Source: an uncultured Collinsella sp.
GTDB lineage: Bacteria > Actinomycetota > Coriobacteriia > Coriobacteriales > Coriobacteriaceae
Reading direction: 5' to 3'
Assembly: GCA_902494815.1 (NCBI GenBank)
Contig: CABUVB010000064.1
Location: 1 to 8,743, forward strand
DNA length: 8,743 nucleotides
The notes beneath the pieces were generated by a model, which saw only the letters and a program-made list of their open reading frames with translations, was not told the DNA's origin and did no database searches. The position numbers were made by a program, and so were the translations under genes. Shown piece after piece: positions 6,255 through 8,743 of the stretch (position 1 is its first letter; each line of letters starts with the position of its first letter).

Positions 6255-6701
6255 TTATTGGACGGCTACGAACTTCTTGGGTCTTCCGGCGTGACGTTCT
6301 TGGGCGGCGTAACGCTCGATGCTGTCTATCGTTATCATCCGACGGCCATCGACGAGTTCAACATCGAGCTTTCCGGCTTTGACCAGCGCGGTAATCCGCG
6401 GAGCGGAGACTTTGAGGTCCAGCGCCGCGTCTTTAAATGTTCGGCACGCCGCTTCTCGAGCGTCCTCGTGGTCGATTTCGACTGAAAGGGCCACGACCTC
6501 GGCCGAGCGTTCGTACCCTGCCGGAGTCAAACCGTTGTTGAGGTCGTCGGCCAAAAACGCCATCAGCGCCTCGGTGGCATGGGCAATCGCTTCTTCGCGC
6601 GTATCGCCATCGGCAAAGGCACCGGGAATCTGCGGGAAGCTGGCGCAGTAACCGTCGTCTTCTTTTATGAGAACGCAGTCATAGGTAAATCGCTGCCTCA
6701 T
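6255..6701 (-). CDS. hicB: HicB-family antitoxin with C-terminal helix-turn-helix
   Basis: Antitoxin that binds HicA and usually represses its own operon. The protein has 148 residues. Residues 6-52 form the HicB partial RNase H fold: YDCVLIKEDDGYCASFPQIPG, then AFADGDTREEAIAHATEAL, matching the family pattern of a strand with F.VSFPD.PG followed by G.T..EA...A.EAL. Residues about 93-132 (ALDLKVSAPRITALVKAGK, then DVELVDGRRMITIDSIERY) look like an excisionase or MerR-type winged helix, where most HicBs carry an Arc-type ribbon-helix-helix or an XRE domain. The C-terminus is basic (HAGRPKKF). ATG at 6701 is chosen because GGAGG lies five bases upstream and the fold begins at once; an upstream in-frame ATG at 6746 would overlap hicA. 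It starts 11 bp after hicA. Confidence 0.86.
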   Translation of the reverse strand: MRQRFTYDCVLIKEDDGYCASFPQIPGAFADGDTREEAIAHATEALMAFLADDLNNGLTPAGYERSAEVVALSVEIDHEDAREAACRTFKDAALDLKVSAPRITALVKAGKLDVELVDGRRMITIDSIERYAAQERHAGRPKKFVAVQ

Positions 6702-6712
6702 TTTGCCTCCAA

Positions 6713-6898
6713 CTACCATCCAGCTTGGCGACGAATACTTGCCCACGTGCCCTTCTTTGGTCGATCACCACCAGAGCCGTTCACGGTGACAACACGGTCG
6801 CCAGAAACATACTTAGCATGACTGCCGACTTGCGCGACCTTCACGAATCCATCGTGCTTGAGTAGGGCAATGATTTCCCGAAAGGTAGGAGGTTGCAT
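6713..6898 (-). CDS. hicA: HicA-family mRNA interferase toxin
   Basis: HicA toxins are small double-stranded-RNA-binding-fold ribonucleases that cleave mRNA and are neutralised by HicB. The protein has 61 residues, normal for the family. It shows the whole pattern: TFREIIALLKHDGF (helix 1), VAQVGSHAKYVS with the catalytic histidine His27, a second strand DRVVTVN, and the closing helix GTWASIRRQAGW (the usual GTL..I.KQAGL). The second strand is normally followed by a second His (VP.H..KE); here it reads VNGSGGDRPKKG, so that residue is absent. The start is ATG at 6898 with AGAGG about 8 bases upstream. It is the first gene of the pair and lies directly behind a strong promoter. Confidence 0.86.
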   Translation of the reverse strand: MQPPTFREIIALLKHDGFVKVAQVGSHAKYVSGDRVVTVNGSGGDRPKKGTWASIRRQAGW

Positions 6899-6922
6899 GG
6901 GCCGACCTCTTTCAGCCGTCCT

Positions 6923-6944
6923 AATTATAAACTATTTTATAATT
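6923..6944. promoter_or_regulatory. Palindromic operator over hicAB promoter
   Basis: AATTATAAA (6923-6931) and TTTATAATT (6936-6944) form a perfect 9-bp inverted repeat with the 4-base centre CTAT. It covers the -10 box and most of the spacer, the right place for autorepression by HicB or the HicAB complex, as known for other hicAB loci. Which protein binds is inferred. The symmetry also creates a TATAAT on the plus strand (6938-6943). Confidence 0.6.
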
Positions 6945-6952
6945 TTTGCTAA
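6924..6952 (-). promoter_or_regulatory. hicAB promoter
   Basis: On the minus strand there is a perfect TATAAT -10 box (6924-6929), a 17-base spacer, and TTAGCA as -35 (6947-6952, four of six to consensus). Transcription would start near 6917, about 19 bases before the hicA ATG. The segment is strikingly AT-rich against its surroundings and begins 14 bp after the prmC stop, so hicAB has its own promoter. Confidence 0.75.
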
Positions 6953-6966
6953 CCAGTTAATAAATA

Positions 6967-8223
6967 TTACTGGCGCTGCTTGGGCTCGGTGACGATGGCT
7001 CGGACGATACGGGGACGATCGGTGAGGTCGTGGACGATGCGCACATCCGAAAGGCCCGCTTGACGGCAGAGCTCGGCCGCGGCGTCGAGCGCGCCCTCGT
7101 AGAGCTCGCAGGCAAAGAGGCCGCCGGCGCGCAACATGTAGGGCGCCGCGTTGAGCAGACGGCGGAAGATATCGAGGCCGTCGGCACCGCCCTCGAGCGC
7201 CAGATCGGGCTCAAAGTCCTTGACCTCGTGCGGCAGCGAGCGCATGACATCGGTGGGAATGTAGGGCGGGTTGGAGACGAGCACGTCAAAGGTGCCCCAC
7301 TCTTCGCGGGGAATGGAGCTCACCAGGTTGGTGAGGCTAAAGGCGACCTCGTCGGACGTGAGGCCAAGCGCATCGCGGTTTTTGGTAGCAAGGTCGATGG
7401 CGCGCGGCTCGATATCGGTAGCAGTGCAGGTGACGTGGCCGCGACGCTCCCAGGCAAGCGAGAGCGAGATACAGCCCGTGCCGCAGCCGACCTCGAGAAC
7501 GCGGGCAGTGCGGAGCTCGGCTGGGGCAGGTACGTTGGCCTCGGCGGCATCTTGCGCGGGAGTCGTCTGTTGGTCGGCACCCTCAATGGCGATGCCGTAT
7601 TCGTCGAGCTCGGGCTCGGCGGCTTCCGCGGCTTCGGCTTCTGCTGCCTGCGCGGCTTCCTCGGCCTCGCGATCGGCAAGCTCCTCGGCATAGGCGCGGC
7701 TACCGAGCACGTCGCTACCCAGCGCAGCCTCATCGGCGGCCGTCAGGTTGGCGGCACGGCGCTCGGCGGTCGCGCGTTCGTCTGCCAGCGCGGCCTCGGC
7801 TTTGCGAGCCTGCTCGACCTCATCGTTCCAAGGCAGCTCCACGCGCTGGCGGGCGGCGGCCTCGGGGCTCAGCACCTCGGCATCCAGATAATTGAGGACT
7901 TCCTCGACGAGCATCTCGGTCTCGGGGCGCGGGATGAGCACGCCAGGGGCGCACGCGACGTCAATCATGCGAAACTGCGTGCTACCGGTGATGTACTGCA
8001 GCGGCTCGCCCTTCGCGCGTCGGACGACGGCCGCATGCATGGTCTCGAGCTGCGCTGCGTCGAGCGTCTCGTCCATGCGCATATACAAGTCGATACGCGC
8101 CAGGCCCGTTGCCGCACACAGCAGCCACTCGGCAGAAAGACGGGGATGCTCCTCACCGCGCTCGGCCAGGTACTCCTTGGTCCACTCGAGACAACGCTTG
8201 ATGGTCCAGATCTCGTTTGCCAT
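6967..8223 (-). CDS. prmC: Peptide chain release factor N5-glutamine methyltransferase with long insertion
   Basis: Methylates the glutamine of the GGQ motif in release factors RF1 and RF2 using S-adenosylmethionine. The protein has 418 residues against about 280 for the family. The N-terminal helical domain (about 4-75) ends in KGEPLQYITGSTQF, followed by VLIPRPETEMLVEEVL (95-110). The SAM motif is VLEVGCGTGC (242-251), the catalytic NPPY is at 318-321 in LVSNPPYIP, and DFEPDLALEGGADGLDIFR follows at 336-354, all typical. Residues about 115-238 are an extra segment rich in Ala, Glu and Gln. The start is ATG at 8223 with GGGGAGG about 6 bases upstream; an in-frame start at 8298 would add 25 unconserved residues and coincide with the candidate promoter's -35 box. 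prfA, the usual upstream partner, is not in the window. Confidence 0.94.
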   Translation of the reverse strand: MANEIWTIKRCLEWTKEYLAERGEEHPRLSAEWLLCAATGLARIDLYMRMDETLDAAQLETMHAAVVRRAKGEPLQYITGSTQFRMIDVACAPGVLIPRPETEMLVEEVLNYLDAEVLSPEAAARQRVELPWNDEVEQARKAEAALADERATAERRAANLTAADEAALGSDVLGSRAYAEELADREAEEAAQAAEAEAAEAAEPELDEYGIAIEGADQQTTPAQDAAEANVPAPAELRTARVLEVGCGTGCISLSLAWERRGHVTCTATDIEPRAIDLATKNRDALGLTSDEVAFSLTNLVSSIPREEWGTFDVLVSNPPYIPTDVMRSLPHEVKDFEPDLALEGGADGLDIFRRLLNAAPYMLRAGGLFACELYEGALDAAAELCRQAGLSDVRIVHDLTDRPRIVRAIVTEPKQRQ

Positions 8224-8271
8224 GGGGTCCTCCCCTCTTAAGCGCCGGGCGGCGCGCGAATGTCGGAGCAG

Positions 8272-8298
8272 ATTGTACGCGAGGCCAGCGCTTGGCAA
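8272..8298 (-). promoter_or_regulatory. Candidate prmC promoter
   Basis: On the minus strand the -35 box is TTGCCA (8293-8298, five of six) and the -10 box is TACAAT (8272-8277, five of six), but the spacer is only 15 bases, shorter than ideal. Transcription would start near 8265, giving a leader of about 42 bases that holds a small GC hairpin (8242-8255) just before the ribosome binding site. Confidence 0.4.
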
Positions 8299-8434
8299 GG
8301 GACGATTGAAGGCGATTATCGAGAATCAGCCCAGAATTTTGCACCGTGCTCGCTCAAAGTGTTCATTCGCCGACGTCTAGATTTGCATTCGTCAAGCTTT
8401 TGGCAAGGTTGCCCCAAAACTGACCAATATCTAA

Positions 8435-8495
8435 CCAAGAACTTGCCACATCACTTGACGCGCGACGCGTCAAAAATCGCCCCGCGACTTCTTGG
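8435..8495. repeat. Concentric inverted repeats
   Basis: The inner pair is TTGACGCG (8455-8462) and CGCGTCAA (8466-8473), a perfect 8-bp stem with the 3-base loop CGA. The outer pair is CCAAGAA (8435-8441) and TTCTTGG (8489-8495), perfect over 7 bp and centred within one base of the inner pair. Neither strand has a T-tract after the inner stem, so it is not an ordinary terminator. It could be an operator, a structured RNA or part of a mobile repeat. Confidence 0.55.
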
Positions 8496-8615
8496 ACAAT
8501 TTTTCGAGCAATATTTCTAATAGCAGATGCACACCGTTAATTGCTTTAAGCAGGCAAACAGCCTAAAGGCCATCAAGACAGATTGAATAACATCTCAAAG
8601 CAATGTGCCCAACCC

Positions 8616-8642
8616 AGTCATTTAAGAACATCCCCAATGACT
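8616..8642. repeat. REP-like palindrome
   Basis: AGTCATT (8616-8622) and AATGACT (8636-8642) form a perfect 7-bp stem around a 13-base loop, TAAGAACATCCCC on the plus strand. The hairpin with a GGGGATGTTCTTA loop on the minus strand resembles REP-type sequences mobilised by REP-associated tyrosine transposases. The resemblance is from memory; only the palindrome itself is seen. Confidence 0.4.
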
Positions 8643-8651
8643 ACATCAAGG

Positions 8652-8699
8652 CGCCGCAGGTTGAGCATACCGCATCAGGAGCAAGGCAACGCCGCAGGT
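8652..8699. repeat. 10-bp direct repeat
   Basis: CGCCGCAGGT occurs at 8652-8661 and again at 8690-8699, 38 bp apart start to start, directly beside the REP-like palindrome. It may be part of the same element or a chance repeat in GC-rich DNA. Confidence 0.3.
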
Positions 8700-8743
8700 A
8701 GAAGACGGACAGCGAGCGGGTCGCATTTGAGACAAGGTGACGT

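Larger units (their letters stand above)
8224..8743. other. Long non-coding region upstream of prmC
   Basis: These 520 bp contain no gene I can support on either strand. They hold the candidate prmC promoter and leader (8242-8298), a set of concentric inverted repeats (8435-8495), a REP-like hairpin (8616-8642) and a 10-bp direct repeat (8652-8699). The base composition is visibly more AT-rich than the coding part. prfA, expected here from conserved gene order, is missing, so the prfA-prmC pair is separated in this genome. Confidence 0.6.

Noticed and set aside
6938..6943. Plus-strand TATAAT as a divergent promoter toward prmC
   Set aside because: It arises from the symmetry of the hicAB operator, and no gene on the plus strand lies downstream.
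7030..8241. 403-residue open frame on the plus strand opposite prmC
   Set aside because: It is the mirror of prmC in GC-rich DNA; the prmC frame has family motifs and a ribosome binding site, whereas this frame has neither a recognisable domain nor a good start.
8455..8475. Inner 8-bp hairpin as an intrinsic terminator
   Set aside because: On the plus strand it is followed by As, and on the minus strand by GTGATG; the T-run precedes rather than follows the stem.
8260..8520. 86-residue open frame on the plus strand upstream of prmC
   Set aside because: No ribosome binding site before its ATG, no recognisable motif, and it runs through the palindromes at 8435-8495 and over the prmC promoter.
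8641..8743. Minus-strand frame open at the right edge, ending in CSTCGALM and a TAG at 8641
   Set aside because: Only 33 codons are visible; the Cys pair hints at a zinc-binding tail, but the stop lies inside the REP-like palindrome and there is too little sequence to call a gene.

Overview
All ten genes in this window lie on the minus strand, so transcription runs from the right edge to the left. The DNA is GC-rich (roughly 60% by eye), starts are ATG or GTG, and most genes have clear AGGAGG-like ribosome binding sites. Protein flavour and gene order suggest an actinobacterium of the Coriobacteriia, Collinsella-like. That assignment is an inference from memory of such proteins, not from a search.

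Layout in order of transcription: (1) 8224-8743 is about 520 bp with no convincing gene. It holds a candidate prmC promoter, concentric inverted repeats and a REP-like hairpin. (2) prmC (8223-6967) encodes a release-factor glutamine methyltransferase with an unusually long Ala/Glu-rich insertion. (3) A hicAB toxin-antitoxin pair (6898-6255) has its own near-consensus promoter and a 22-bp palindrome lying across that promoter. (4) tsaC (Sua5/YrdC family, 6120-5377) and glpK (5363-3822) are 13 bp apart and probably cotranscribed. (5) upp (3698-3051) is followed by a candidate terminator. (6) The F-type ATP synthase operon reads atpI-like, atpB, atpE, atpF, atpH and the start of atpA, which runs off the left edge. 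atpG, atpD and atpC are expected beyond it.

The backbone prmC - tsaC - upp - atpIBEFHA matches an old conserved neighbourhood. Bacillus has prfA-prmC ... tsaC/ywlC ... upp-atpIBEFHA, and Mycobacterium has rho-rpmE-prfA-prmC-sua5-rfe-atpI-atpB. Against that backbone, hicAB (between prmC and tsaC) and glpK (between tsaC and upp) look like insertions.

Functionally the window is mostly housekeeping: translation termination (PrmC), tRNA t6A modification (TsaC), pyrimidine salvage (Upp), glycerol phosphorylation (GlpK) and proton-coupled ATP synthesis or hydrolysis. No wholly new multi-gene system is evident. The points most worth a second look are the PrmC insertion, the signal-peptide-like N-terminus of the AtpF b subunit, the hicAB operator and antitoxin DNA-binding domain, the repeated motifs in front of the atp operon, and the palindromic non-coding region upstream of prmC.
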